64,000 nt of DNA from Rhynchopus sp. YZ270_cl-10 (Eukaryota; Euglenozoa; Diplonemea; Diplonemida; Diplonemidae). Both the position numbers and the translations under genes were made by a program. Positions 9,101-18,949 of this stretch are shown one piece after another. Numbering within the stretch: the stretch's first letter is position 1; each line of letters begins with the position of its first letter. Location of the stretch: assembly GCA_964035575.1 (NCBI GenBank), contig OZ037842.1, positions 434,001-498,000 on the forward strand, in the 5' to 3' direction. Below the pieces are notes generated by a model that had not been told where the DNA came from, searched no databases, and was given only the letters and a program-made list of their open reading frames with translations.

Positions 9101-11696
9101 CACAGGGGACACCCAGGACCGTGCTCGGCTGAATTCCCTTCAGCTGCCCTTGGCGGGGGCGTGGATTACCGCATTACCCACCCCAGAAAACGTCATCAAC
9201 CCGGAAGAGTTTCGAGCAGTGGTCCGTCTCAGACTGGGTCTTGCGGTACACAGGGACAAGGCACTATGCGAACAATGTGGTCGGCCCATGGATGAGTTCG
9301 GGATACACGCCCTCAACTGCAGCCATGGGGGTTGCACGATTCGCAGGCATGACCGGCTACGCGATCTGGTGGGCATGCTGGGTTCGAAGGCGGGCCTCGC
9401 TCCGTCCCTGGAGCCTAAGCACATCGTCCTCGGAGGGACCAAACCGGCAGACATCTTCTTCTCCATCGGAGTCGGTGATGGCAAGCCTCGAGCGGTGGAC
9501 TGCGTGGTAGCGAATCCCCTCGCCAAGTCGCATGTCCAAGGGGCGGCCCGGGCGGTGGGACACGCCGCGGTCACACATCAGACGGCGAAACGGGGCAAGC
9601 ACGGCGAAGCCTGCAGGAAAGCTCATATTTCCTTCACAGCCTTTGCAGCCGAGGTCCTTGGGGGGCTAGGTCCGGAGGCAGACACGCTGTGGCGCCATCT
9701 GAACAAGATGGCTGCGGAGCGAGCGGACGGGGATAAAGTTCTGGCATCGGTCAAGTGGAACGAACGTCTGGCCGTGTGTGTCCAGCGGGAGGTGGGCGCC
9801 ACATTGCTGAAGAGAGGCGCCCTGTGCTTCAGCCTTGCGGTCACGCGCACAGCAGTGCCAGCGAAAGCAGTGTCCCTCGACAAAAGCTACTACGTCTCGC
9901 CAGACCCTCCCGATGACCGTTTCCCTTCGTACGTGGATGACCATCTGTACCGCTTGTCTGAGAACGACTGTGAAGTTGAAGAGGAACCTGTCGCTCCCGT
10001 CGCCCCTGATCCCCTTTATGACGTCGACGAAGCCACGGCAGCGATGGAGGCATGGCTGAGCCGACAAGCGGGCAAGGAATCCACCCATCCGTCCACCCTT
10101 GAAGTACCCTCCACTCCCTGCGAAGACCCTGCAACAGCATTCAAGGCGCTGGAGACATGTGACCCCCCGCCGGCCCTGCCGCTACAGCTGTCCTCCCTCG
10201 GGTGCTCCGTTCCCGCGGACTTCCGCTACACAGTGGGCGACTGTTGCTTCGATGCCGTGGCGTACCAGTGCGGGAGGAGTGCGGGGTCCCTGAGACAGGC
10301 GGCGATTGCACAGGTGGTCCAAGACGAGGACTTAGCGGCTCGCGCTGAACCAAGTGTCGGAGTATGGGCGCGACAGATGAGCATCGCTGGGTGTGCGCGT
10401 CCTGACACTTGGGCTGACATGGTGACGGTTAGCGGCCTGGCCCGAGCTCTGCATTCCCTGGTGGTGGTGTTCATTGGTGGCCATCGACCGTCGGTCTTCA
10501 CCCCCTCAGGCGAAGTGGGATACCGTCGGGTGCTCGCACTAGCCCACGATGGCCGCACCGCAGGTCACTTCACGCCGGTCAATATCCCCGAGAAGCTGAC
10601 GCAGTTCCTCCTCATGCATGAACCGACCCCGCGCCTGCCGCCTCTCACTTGTGTGTCACGCGAGGGGCTTCTGGACTGCCCCCTGGAAGACTCACGGGCG
10701 GATTTCGGGAAATGCGAGCTGTGCTCGGCTGCGGTCCTCGGTCGTGAACGTCATTGGGAGTGTCGGGAGTGCTCAGTTTGGGTGTGTGTGCCGTGTCGTT
10801 CCCTCCCCTCAACCTGCCCGCGGGCCCTGCCAGTGTCCAGCAAGCCATGCGCGGCGAGGATCATTGCGCGCGCGCACGAGATGATTGACCCCAAGAGCAT
10901 TAACTTGGTGAAGGTACAGCGTGAAGCTCGCGTGACCAGCCAAGTGGAGACTGCAAAGGCGCGGAGGGCACAGACGCAACGCAACATGAGACAGGCATCA
11001 TCAGACGTCCAGGGACAAGAGAGCGGCTACTCCACCACACATTCAGCCCTCCCTACTCCGGTCGCGTCCTCGGTGCCCCCTGTCGCACAAGCAGTTGCCC
11101 GTCCCGGCGCCTCTGCGCAGTCACACCCTGGTTCGGACGGGGCAACACAACCTCAGACCGGTACGGAGAGTGGCTTCTCAAACACCCACTCAGCCCTCCC
11201 CGTATCTTCTTCCTCTGAGGCAGTTCCCTCTTCCGTCCACCCGAGAGAGCAGCCGCCCGCCGCATCGCAGGGCAGCGAGTTCTCTATGGACCTCATCGAC
11301 GAATCAGAACTCGCAGTCCCCATGTCTGACGCCACTTCGGCCCCCAGCACGTACACGCAATCGGAGAGTGGCTCTCAACCCGCACCTACAGCCCTCCCGA
11401 CCAACGTGCCGTTCTATGCCGGTATGGCGCCCTGCCCAGGATTCAACAACATGGGGTGTCCAGCGACCGCCGAGGCGTGGAAGGACACGTTCTACCCGAA
11501 CACGCTTCAGCACCAGTCGCTGGCAGCGGGAGGGGATTGGCAGTCGGTGGATGACGCCCTCACCTGCCTCTACCTGTGGAAAGAAGCGAAGAAGCCGTCG
11601 ATGAGCTCCGACGAGGTGGAAGAGGCTTACACCCTCTACAACCGTCTGCGGGGCCTAAAGCGGAGCAGGAACTCGCGGCCGTCCCAGAGCACTTGA
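6186..11696 (+). CDS. LINE polyprotein: OTU, zinc finger, reverse transcriptase, restriction-like endonuclease, second OTU
   Basis: An open frame of 1,836 codons from the ATG at 6186; the frame is also open far upstream through a CAG/CAA array, so the true start is uncertain. In order: an OTU-protease-like domain (DNCLF at about 6298-6312, His in NHFDAVY at 6644); C2H2-type finger near CPLPHCSGSKIH; further Cys pairs CVRCG and CFSC; reverse transcriptase with RPIAVGETLRRLAAK, LKIDFSNAF (8039), QQGDPLGP (8206) and YLDDG (8304); a CX2CX9HX3C knuckle (9267-9321); a restriction-like endonuclease core with KPADIFF (9441) and RAVDCVV (9489); a second OTU-like domain (GDCCFDAV at 10236, His in GHFTPV at 10565); a Cys-rich finger (10709-10830); and a Ser/Thr-rich tail with repeated ESG-S-THSALP motifs. 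This order fits early-branching LINEs of the R2/NeSL/Utopia grade. It looks intact. Confidence 0.9.
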   Translation: MRGGNEQDAQVDAERERVDAFLSSISQGAAVRVPNSESDNCLFVSLFQAQTRNRPPPTAAECTELRELFADRAVETRAQGEVMLGGQKQLDAYVAGLRGDAWGDHFAIHLAANVWRENILVVQCGENPVVRIRATRLSTKEVARTRVITRVGNHFDAVYADNDAIELLTAGAPYSLLNPDTIAAHPLAAITADSTASCSLDPPAQGYYCPLPHCSGSKIHRSAEFKHRKLRDHLQEHAQQGDILPAADLRRLKFTQCVRCGDVLPIKAKDGTCFSCRGATAPSAVPPIRKRSQQEVDDDRLLPSAHDIAVSRSRVMEFIPDYMLRAVTEAVNIALLDIAANAKDLSAWNRFGMLWKTLLRTRRSGKTKKKRMREKRIEDLERWEKGELSALWRDAQAQVPGRRAEQEAPIFEDLERACVAEARKGRPAAAFSRLSSSGLAPDSEATLQALRAKHPPPPSKVELGPALVKPATPDDLTPAQVLALVKRMPRGTAAGPSGLRADHLKQMLNESDVNILPALTHVLNAVRAARVPDEVTPFLAGARLMALPKGANDVRPIAVGETLRRLAAKSYAADVKKQAKDILLPGKQVGVGVEGGIEAATETVRDFAFRHIGQDKVVLKIDFSNAFNTVCRNTLLNQTRAHLPKLSRFVEWCYVYPSSLVYGEVVVQSQSGVQQGDPLGPLLFSLVVKGLTETVRDLPGVDLSVWYLDDGTLMGSPAAVAKAFEVLKSESLKLGLSVNSSKCELIPLGGEKNHTDAVLQDAGFAVADLKVLREGFSFLGAPIGTNEYCDEFMESTMLEFSKKLRLLGKLGDAQVALSLLRHCEGFCKTVFYMRALRHQGDHKWLDKYDKEVDRVLAQILSSPGSDPDALMPDAARVQAALPVRIGGLGVRRAYDHWTAAAMGAASGTFDLCKHLDKHYRWDAGGWSHTATRYNELVDADARVNPEEQPQQILKQRDLSAPIITRQVSELRDTGDTQDRARLNSLQLPLAGAWITALPTPENVINPEEFRAVVRLRLGLAVHRDKALCEQCGRPMDEFGIHALNCSHGGCTIRRHDRLRDLVGMLGSKAGLAPSLEPKHIVLGGTKPADIFFSIGVGDGKPRAVDCVVANPLAKSHVQGAARAVGHAAVTHQTAKRGKHGEACRKAHISFTAFAAEVLGGLGPEADTLWRHLNKMAAERADGDKVLASVKWNERLAVCVQREVGATLLKRGALCFSLAVTRTAVPAKAVSLDKSYYVSPDPPDDRFPSYVDDHLYRLSENDCEVEEEPVAPVAPDPLYDVDEATAAMEAWLSRQAGKESTHPSTLEVPSTPCEDPATAFKALETCDPPPALPLQLSSLGCSVPADFRYTVGDCCFDAVAYQCGRSAGSLRQAAIAQVVQDEDLAARAEPSVGVWARQMSIAGCARPDTWADMVTVSGLARALHSLVVVFIGGHRPSVFTPSGEVGYRRVLALAHDGRTAGHFTPVNIPEKLTQFLLMHEPTPRLPPLTCVSREGLLDCPLEDSRADFGKCELCSAAVLGRERHWECRECSVWVCVPCRSLPSTCPRALPVSSKPCAARIIARAHEMIDPKSINLVKVQREARVTSQVETAKARRAQTQRNMRQASSDVQGQESGYSTTHSALPTPVASSVPPVAQAVARPGASAQSHPGSDGATQPQTGTESGFSNTHSALPVSSSSEAVPSSVHPREQPPAASQGSEFSMDLIDESELAVPMSDATSAPSTYTQSESGSQPAPTALPTNVPFYAGMAPCPGFNNMGCPATAEAWKDTFYPNTLQHQSLAAGGDWQSVDDALTCLYLWKEAKKPSMSSDEVEEAYTLYNRLRGLKRSRNSRPSQST

Positions 11697-12664
11697 GTTT
11701 TTCTTTTTCATTCTTTACTTTTGTTTGGCTTTTAGCCTCCCCCCTCCCCCTTTGCCTATTGGTTTTATTTTATTTTATTTTTAGAATTAGAGTGTACAGC
11801 TAGGTAGGACCAGACGTCGTTAACAGCTATGAACCAAAGAGGTTCTCAGTGTCGTCGGCCAAGCCCCTTCACCAAAAAAGACTACAACAAGAAAACAAAC
11901 ACACAGAAAAAAAAAAGTAAAAGAATGCCCTTCCTCAGTCCGGAAGTATCACCTCAACCGGTCACACCTGCCGTAAAATAGAGAGAGGTTACAGAATACA
12001 AAAAAAAAAAAAAAATACCCCCAAACCCCCCAAAAATCACCCAAATTAAAAAGAGAAAAGATTTGAAAATCCTGGAAAAATCCTGGAAAAATCCTGAAAA
12101 ATCCTGGAAAAATCCATGAAATTTCATGAAAAATCTCGAGATCTTGAGAAATCTTTGAAAAAAAAAAAAAAAGATTTTCAAAATCTTTTTTTTTTTTTCC
12201 CCCAAAAAGATTTTTCAAAATCCCAAAAATCTTTTTTATCTTTTTTTTGAGAAAAAAAAGATTTTCAAGATCTTTTTCATCTTTTTTAAATTTTTCTCTT
12301 TTTTTTCTTTTTTTTCCTTTTTTTTCCAGGATTTTTCAAAGATCTCAAAGATCTCGAGAGATCCTGAAAAAAAAAGACAAAAATCCTGAAAATCTTGATT
12401 TTTTTTTTTTCTCCCGAAAAAAGACAAAAAAAGACAAAAGATCTTTCCTGACCCGTGTTTTTTTCCGTTGGTTCACTTTTTTCCCCCCTCCCCCAAAGTT
12501 AGCATTAGGCCTGGTCAGGGCTATCGGTAAGAGATATGAAATATGATCGCCTTTTTAAAAAAAAAAATTTTTTTTTTTTTTTTTTACCAGGCCGCAGGGT
12601 TTCCGCCAGGATTTGGGGTTTCAGGAATTGGGGGGGACCATCAAAAATTCCCCCCCCCTCCCCC
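11696..12664. other. LINE 3' UTR, A tail, then A/T-rich inverted repeats
   Basis: After the LINE A tail at 12015 come interleaved GATCTT/AAGATC and AAATCC/GGATTT runs, then AGATCTTTCCTGACCCGTG (12440), which is the inverse of 4944-4962. Confidence 0.6.
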
Positions 12665-12932
12665 TTTTATAGACTAGAGTGTACAGCCAGGCCTGGCTAG
12701 ACGTCGTTAACAGCTTTGAACCAAGGAGGTTCATCGTGTCGTCAGCCACGCCCCTAAACCAACAAAAGACTACAAACAAAAACAAACTTACAAGAGGCCG
12801 CCCCGTACCCCCTCCAGGCAAATAAAAAAGTAAAAGAATGCCCTTCCTCAGTCCGGAAGTATCGCCTCAACCGGTCACCTGCCGTAAAAGAGAGAGAGGT
12901 TACAGAAAAAGCATGAAAAAAAATCCAAAAAT

Positions 12933-12955
<23 letters not shown>
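12665..12955 (+). mobile_element. 5'-truncated LINE copy (3' UTR only)
   Basis: Matches 11781-12014 closely, including AGACGTCGTTAACAGCT, AATGCCCTTCCTCAGTCCGG and GAGAGAGGTTACAGAA, then runs into a long A tract. It begins abruptly with no coding part, typical of incomplete LINE reverse transcription. Confidence 0.8.
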
Positions 12956-12970
<15 letters not shown>

Positions 12971-13342
12971 AAAAGACCCCCCAAAAATTTTTTTTCTCCC
13001 CGCAAAAGCGGTCGTCGCGCGCTTCCGCGCGCGCCTCCCTGCAGGCCACAGAGTGAAGAGGCGAAGGGTGCACCAGGTTTGATAGCAGCTATGTCAAGCT
13101 TTACAGCTGTGTTGTCTGGTAGAGGTGGTTCGTTTGGAGGTCAGGGGTGGAAGCTTAACAAGGTAAGGGTCTTGTGAGAGTGGAGGGTGATGGTGTTTGC
13201 TTTTTCTATTGTATGGCGCTACAGTCATTACAGTGCTGCAGTGGGAACATGTAATAACTACCCGTCGCTTGCACCGAAGCCTCCTGAGAAAAAGGGGCAA
13301 TGCACGGAAGTATCGATGTAAGTATATCAATATCACATAGCT

Positions 13343-13381
13343 AGCAACACAGCGCCGCAGGCGCACGGTACGCTACTTTTA
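13343..13381 (-). repeat. Half copy of CGTACCGTG-family repeat
   Basis: Only the GCGCCGCAGGCGCACGGTAC end is present. Confidence 0.65.
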
Positions 13382-13639
13382 CCCTTTTTTAAAAAGATTG
13401 CGCCATCCCCCTTTTCTTCCACTTCTTTTGACACAGCGAGCCAAATGCTCTGCACGGTGGGGTCGCATGACCACGGGGGGTCATCTACAACCTCCAAAAC
13501 CCCATTTTTCTTGGGGGGGTCCATGGTCCCCCCCAAACCCCTGTAAAAATCCGGATTTTTCTGGGAAAAATATTGGGGGGGACCATGGTCCCCCCCGGTC
13601 CCCCTTGGCGGAAACCCTGCAGGCCAAATATGATCAGAG

Positions 13640-13812
13640 TGCCCCGCCAACGTGCGGAGCCGAAAGCTCGGAATGGGTTTACCAGGCCACATATGAACGG
13701 AGATGCCCCGCCAACGCGTGCGGAGCCGAAAGCTCGGAATGGGTCTACCGGGCCACATATGAGCGGAGATGCCCCGCCAACGTACCGGACCGAAAGCTCG
13801 GAATGGGTTTTT
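13640..13812 (+). repeat. Three tandem 64-66-bp GC-rich units
   Basis: Units start at 13641, 13705 and 13771 with GCCCCGCCAACG and contain CGAAAGCTCGGAATGGGT. The same unit is at 16207-16265 (one copy) and reversed at 49446-49562 (two copies). Confidence 0.85.
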
Positions 13813-13854
13813 GCCGCTGTACACTGTAGTATACTACCTGAACTGAGTATGTGT

Positions 13855-14991
13855 ATATCAGTCGCTCCCCCGAAAAGTGTCAATTTGGTGGACCACCTTT
13901 CACTAAATTTCTACTCCACTAATCTTATCGATTTTTTTTGCATTTTATCGCGCGGACTCCGGAAACGACGAACAGGGCGTTTTCGAGGAGAAAAAAAAAT
14001 ATTTAATTTCCTAGGATTCGGGTACGAGGGCCGAAAAAGTGGTCTAAGGAAACTGACCTGTGGACCGACCAAAAGCCGAAAAAACATTCCGAGAATGCTT
14101 TCTTTGGATTCATTCGTCAAAAATCTTTCAATTCCGTACTTTTTTTTTTTTTTTTGAACCCCATTTTTTTCCTGTGGGATGGTCGGCTCTACCCCCCAAA
14201 TCGAAATTTCACTACTTTTAATAGGGGAAAACACTAAGGAAAATGGCTCATAATACAGAACCTGTACTGTACTAATGCTGGAACATGTTGCTTTTGTGAC
14301 AACTGCGTGAAAGGGCGACAGATCGCAGTCCTGCCGAAATACGTGCGTACCTGGGTCCTGGTGTCTTCAGCTGACCGTCAACCTGAGGTCACGAGAAGAG
14401 GTGGGTGTACGTTGCCTGTCTCGCGCAGACAGGGGAATCCACTCTCTGTACACGACCTCTGTACACCCTGTGTGACCAAAAAAAGGGGGTCACAGATCAG
14501 GCAATGCGCATCGGAGCAGTACTCCTACACGCGGGTGAAGCGAGAGGACAGGAAGAAGCAGCTGTCCCCCAATCAACAAAAAAGGCCACTTTTTTCGTAC
14601 GGTTTTCTTGTACAGGCGCCTTTGAATGGGTTTTTACCTATAGAAATACAGTGGTAAAGTGCAATAACCCCGTGGACCACCTTTCACTAAACTTCTACTC
14701 CACTAATCTTCTCGATTTTTTTTGCATTTTATTGCGCGGACTCCGGAAACGACGAACAGCGCATTTTCCAGCTCCGGAAAAATAGGCTGACATCCTGGGA
14801 TTTTGGAGAGATTTTCGGCAAAAACCGTTTTTTGGGATTTGACTAAATTTGATTTTTTCAAAAGTTCAAAATTCTTGCTCCAATGGAATCAGCGGGCAAA
14901 TTTAAGCCCAAATACGTACTTTTTTCAAAAAAAAATTGACTTTTTTTTGGGGGTTTCTCAAATTGACACTTTTCGGGGGAGCGACTGATAT
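13855..14991. mobile_element. 1.14-kb element with perfect 32-bp terminal inverted repeats
   Basis: 13855-13886 and 14960-14991 are exact inverse copies (begin ATATCAGTCGCTCCCCCGAA). A 0.11-kb block near the left end (13889-13990) is repeated directly at 14672-14770. The middle holds a coding-like remnant. No target duplication is obvious. Confidence 0.8.
14290..14600 (+). pseudogene. Cys-rich coding-like remnant inside the 1.14-kb element
   Basis: One frame reads CCFCDNCVKGRQIAVLPKYV and later HDLCTPCVTKKRGSQIRQC, with paired cysteines as in zinc-binding domains and a basic stretch VKREDRKKQ. Too short to name. Confidence 0.25.
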
Positions 14992-15160
14992 GTCCGAGCC
15001 TCGACCAACACGGACATATGCACGGGGGGGCGTAGGTATTTGGTGTTGTTCATTTACCCTACCACTTTCCGCAATCGATCCGGAAATGCAATTGGGCTCA
15101 ATTTCGGGTAGTTTAGGATGACAACAAAAGTGGGCGTACCCCCTTGTTTAAATTTTAATG

Positions 15161-15335
15161 TACACCTTCAAAATTTTTTCCGCTCGCTACGCTCGCGGAG
15201 GTACACCTTCAAAAAATTATCCGCTCGCTACGCTCGCGGAGGTACACCTTCATTTTTTTTCCCGCTCGCTTCGCTCGCGGAAGTACACCTTAAAAATTTT
15301 CCGCTCGCTACGCTCGCAGAGGTACACCTTAAACT
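15161..15335 (+). repeat. 41-bp tandem repeat
   Basis: TACACCTT recurs at 15161, 15202, 15243, 15284 and 15323, each followed by an A/T spacer and CCGCTCGCTACGCTCGC, itself a small hairpin. Confidence 0.9.
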
Positions 15336-15630
15336 TTAAATTTTTGTTAACCCCTTAGACCCAAGCCGTTTTTTGGACCCACTCAGAGATTACGCTCCAC
15401 GTGTGGAACGTATGGAAATCCATACGTGAATTGTTTTTGAAAAGGTGGAATCCATACGTGTCCATACGTAGGTAATTTGGGTTTTGGATTGGGGCTGGGG
15501 TGGGGTAGGTGAGGGTGAGGGTGAGGGGTGGGGCTCCGCCCCCACCTCTCACCGACCCCCTACAGAATTCTATTTGTAGGAGACAATTTCTATTTTACCG
15601 GAAAAGGAGCATGCAGCATGGCGAAAGAAA

Positions 15631-15857
15631 AAAGTAGCGTACCGTGCGCCTGCGGCGCTAGATTGCAGTACACCCTTCCCGTGACACAGTAGGCAATTTT
15701 AATCGCAATTTTTAGAAATGTGGCGTACCGTGGCTTCGCCAGAAACTTTCGTTTTATCAAAATATGGAAGTAATATTTACGGAACTAGACCATAGTTACC
15801 AACGAAAGTGACATTGTCAAGATTTTTAAGAAATGTTGCGTACCGTGGCTTCGCCAG
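15631..15857 (+). repeat. CGTACCGTG-family repeat, longer copy
   Basis: Starts GTAGCGTACCGTGCGCC and ends GCGTACCGTGGCTTCGCC, with an extra internal GCGTACCGTGGCTTCGCC at 15722. Resembles 47138-47375. Confidence 0.8.
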
Positions 15858-16330
15858 TGCCATGACTGATGATTTCTCCAGTTCTTCGAACTTTCACAGC
15901 CCTTCTCAACCAAAGCGCGAATTGTTTTTGCTTAGAATTGTACGTGTTGAAAATCCATACGTACTTTTTCATTTTTGGGGGAGCTGCGTAATCCCTGGAC
16001 CCACTTTTGAGTTTTGGTTTTTGGGACTTTCCAACCGGTAAAGGGACCCCAGATGCAAATTTTTGATCGTACCTGGCCGCAATTGAAAGATTTTGAACAC
16101 GGCTTTCAATTCCATTTTTTAAGTACCTATCCCCCCCGTGGATATGTCCGGACCCATTTTGATGTGTATATGCCCGGCACTTTCCTGAAAATTTTCCGGA
16201 CATATCCACATATGAGGGGAGATGCCCCGCCAACGTGCGGGGCCGAAAGCTCGGAATGGGTTTTTGCCCGTAAACTCGTGTTTTTTTTTTTTTTTTTTTT
16301 GAAATATGATCAGGCTCTCCGCTAGGATTT

Positions 16331-16540
16331 CCGATTTTGAAAATATTCTGTTGATGGTCCACGTTGGTGGGGTACATGCTTGCGCCGCAGGCGCACGGTA
16401 CGCAACTTTTTTTTTTACCAACGCCCGATTTTGACTTTTTTGGGACGTTTGAGCACTCACCTCTCCATATCTTCTTCTCCTGAGCTTTTTTGACAGGTAG
16501 AACGGGTCTGAACCACTTAGCAGAACTTTTTTTTTTTTTC
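16331..16540. repeat. Dispersed repeat bounded by CTGTTGA / cAGAACTT
   Basis: Contains CGCACGGTACGCAACTTTTT then GGGACGTTTGAGCACTCACC, matching 33885-34022 almost base for base. Confidence 0.75.
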
Positions 16541-17225
16541 TTTTTTTCCCCATTTTCAAAAAGTTCTGTTGACAATCAACAGAACTTTAGTACCTAGCGG
16601 AGTGCCTGAATATGATTTTGAAATATGAAATATGATATATGATGCCCCCCAAAACCCCTTCTTACCGATAGCCCTGATAGGGGGTGGGTTGACCCTTTGT
16701 AAGGTCGTTTCTGGGGATATTCTTTCCCTGAACAAAACACACAAAAAAAATAGAAAAATATAAATAAAAAAGCTCAAAATGAGAAGTTGAAAAGCGCAAA
16801 ATGCCTCAAAAAATGTGGATTACAGTCGTACACCAAATATTTGGTGGGTTTAAAAAAAAAAACGGTACAGAACATGTGTGTATGGGCTTCACACCCTTTT
16901 TTCGAGAATTTGGGGGTGGGCATCACAAAAATTTCTATGGGTTTTTTATTACATGGGACTTTTTTTTTTGGGTTGCATCGCAGGGTTGTTTCTAGGATCT
17001 CGTTTTTTTTTCTCGGGGGGGGTCAATTTTTTTCCCAAAAAAAATTTTTTTCCCGCCGGGAAGAAATGGTCTTTCAAGGGTTTTTGGGTGTATTCCGAGC
17101 TTTCTCGACGAAGCCTCGATCTCACCAAGAAAACCCCATACCCCAAAGCTTCAGAATATCATGGTGGTACGTAGCTTCTGTGAGGGTATGAAACAGGTAA
17201 AGAAACGGTGGCCATGGCACCCAAA

Positions 17226-17357
17226 GGTTCCTGGCGAAGCCACGGTACGCAACATTTCTAAAATTGCGCTTAAAATTGCACTATTGTACAGCCAAACTAT
17301 GTCATGGGAAGGGTGTGATGTAAGCTTGCGCCGCAGGCGCACGGTACGCTACTTTTA
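17226..17357 (-). repeat. CGTACCGTG-family repeat, short copy
   Basis: Like 49852-50090 but missing its central block. Confidence 0.8.
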
Positions 17358-17379
17358 TTATTTTTGCAAAATCTTTTTT

Positions 17380-17745
17380 CTCACTCCCATCACCGTTCCA
17401 CGTAGTGTAGTCGGTGCGGGTGTTGTCGCTCTTCACCAGTGCCAACGTAGTGCAGAGGCACTGCAGGATGGAAGATGTGCCAAACGTCACATTCCCCGTC
17501 ACCTTCGTCGACTCACCTTCAACCACATGAGACCACAGAGACATTTTTGGATTGGGATGTTCTGTTCTGAATGATGTTGATTTGGGTGAGGAGGAATTGT
17601 GGGTTATCATTACGTATCGTGTGGTCACAGACTGCACACCTTTCCCCAGTGACACTGTGTGGCCGAAACGAAACCGGATCATAAATCGATCAGTGATATT
17701 CTGGATTGAGCGCCGCAGGCAAACGGTACCAGGGCATATCCTAAA
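17380..17745 (-). pseudogene. Coding-like remnant, unknown
   Basis: The minus frame reads SIQNITDRFMIRFRFGHTVS and MSLWSHVVEGESTKVTGNV with protein-like composition over about 120 codons. It ends in a dispersed repeat and has no clear start or partner exon. Unrecognised; perhaps a gene fragment carried by an element. Confidence 0.3.
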
Positions 17746-17937
17746 TATGAGGTCTGAGCGGCCAAATTTGCCAAAAGGGTGCAAAAAAAAGGGGCGGATT
17801 TTTTTTTTGATTTTTTTTCCAGGTTTCATCGTTGGTGGCGCTTTTAAACATCGCCATTTGCATTTCCGGAATCCGTCCGGCCAGTGGTGGGGTCAATTTG
17901 CCGAAATGGACAAGTTCTCGTTTTTGGTCAATTTCCT

Positions 17938-18178
17938 CAGTACACAGTATACACAGTACACACAGTACACACAGTACACACAGTACACACAGTACACACA
18001 GTACACACAGTACACACAGTACACACAGTACACACAGTACACACAGTACACACAGTACACACAGTACACACAGTACACACAGTACACACAGTACACACAG
18101 TACACACAGTACACACAGTACACACAGTACACACAGTGCACACAGTGCACACAGTACACACAATACACAGTACACAGT
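17938..18178 (+). repeat. Microsatellite, 9-bp CAGTACACA unit
   Basis: About 26 copies, nearly perfect. It is the inverse of the array at 18729-18949. Confidence 0.95.
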
Positions 18179-18728
18179 ACACACGGGGTCCACCAATCGT
18201 TTGGATTGTCGACATTTCGCAGAGTCACCAAAGTGTAAGATTTTTTCGGCATTGGAAAGATTGGGCCATTTCTGAGAACTTCAATAAATCAGATCTCTGA
18301 GAGATTTGTTTTTAATTCCCATTTTCATGTCGCGAGTTTACGTGGAAACGCCTTTGAAACCGTGTGTTCTTTAAGGATTCTTTAGGCAAAACAGGCGTTT
18401 TGCACCAAAAACCACAAGTTTCAACACAAAACCCGGTTTTTTGGCCCAGACCCGTGTATGTGGCGCCGAAAACACGCTTGCGCGTTATCAGAACCCTGCG
18501 TGGGCCACACACGGTCGTGCACACGTGCCCTTTGCCTTGTCACACAACCCACGTTTTCACACCCAAAAACGACAAAGCCGTTTGTGGGCAAAAACCACCC
18601 AAAAACCCACACACAGGGGTTTGCGAGTGTTAAGGATTAGCAAACCCAAATATACAGTACACAGTACACAGGTACACAAAAAACTAGAAAACGACACTTC
18701 GCTGCGACCACGGGCCACCCCATAGGGG

Positions 18729-18949
18729 GTGTGTGTACTGTGTGTACTGTGTGTACTGTGTGTACTGTGTGTACTGTGTGTACTGTGTGTACTGTGTGTA
18801 CTGTGTGTACTGTGTGTACTGTGTGTACTGTGTGTACTGTGTGTACTGTGTGTACTGTGTGTACTGTGTGTACTGTGTGTACTGTGTGTACTGTGTGTAC
18901 TGTGTGTACTGTGTGTACTGTGTGTACTGTGTGTACTGTGTGTACTGTG
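18729..18949 (+). repeat. Microsatellite, 9-bp TGTGTACTG unit
   Basis: About 24 copies; with the array 0.55 kb to the left it could form a large cruciform. Confidence 0.95.

Larger units (their letters stand above)
5080..12015 (+). mobile_element. Full-length-looking LINE (RLE type)
   Basis: The coding frame is followed by a 3' UTR and an A tract at about 11999-12015. The 3' UTR is repeated at 12665-12910, which fixes the 3' end as part of the element. The 5' end is less certain: GC-rich element-like DNA begins near 5073 after an A/T tract. AAATTAAAAA occurs just outside each end (5055 and 12043) but may be chance in AT-rich DNA, so I do not claim a target-site duplication. Confidence 0.75.

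Noticed and set aside
13640-13812. CRISPR-like array
   Set aside because: The whole 64-66-bp unit repeats with no unique spacers, and the genome is eukaryotic.
17741-18300. Frames reading VCTVCT, HSTHST or YTQYTQ repeats, here and at 18557-19198
   Set aside because: Translations of microsatellites in all frames; no coding support.
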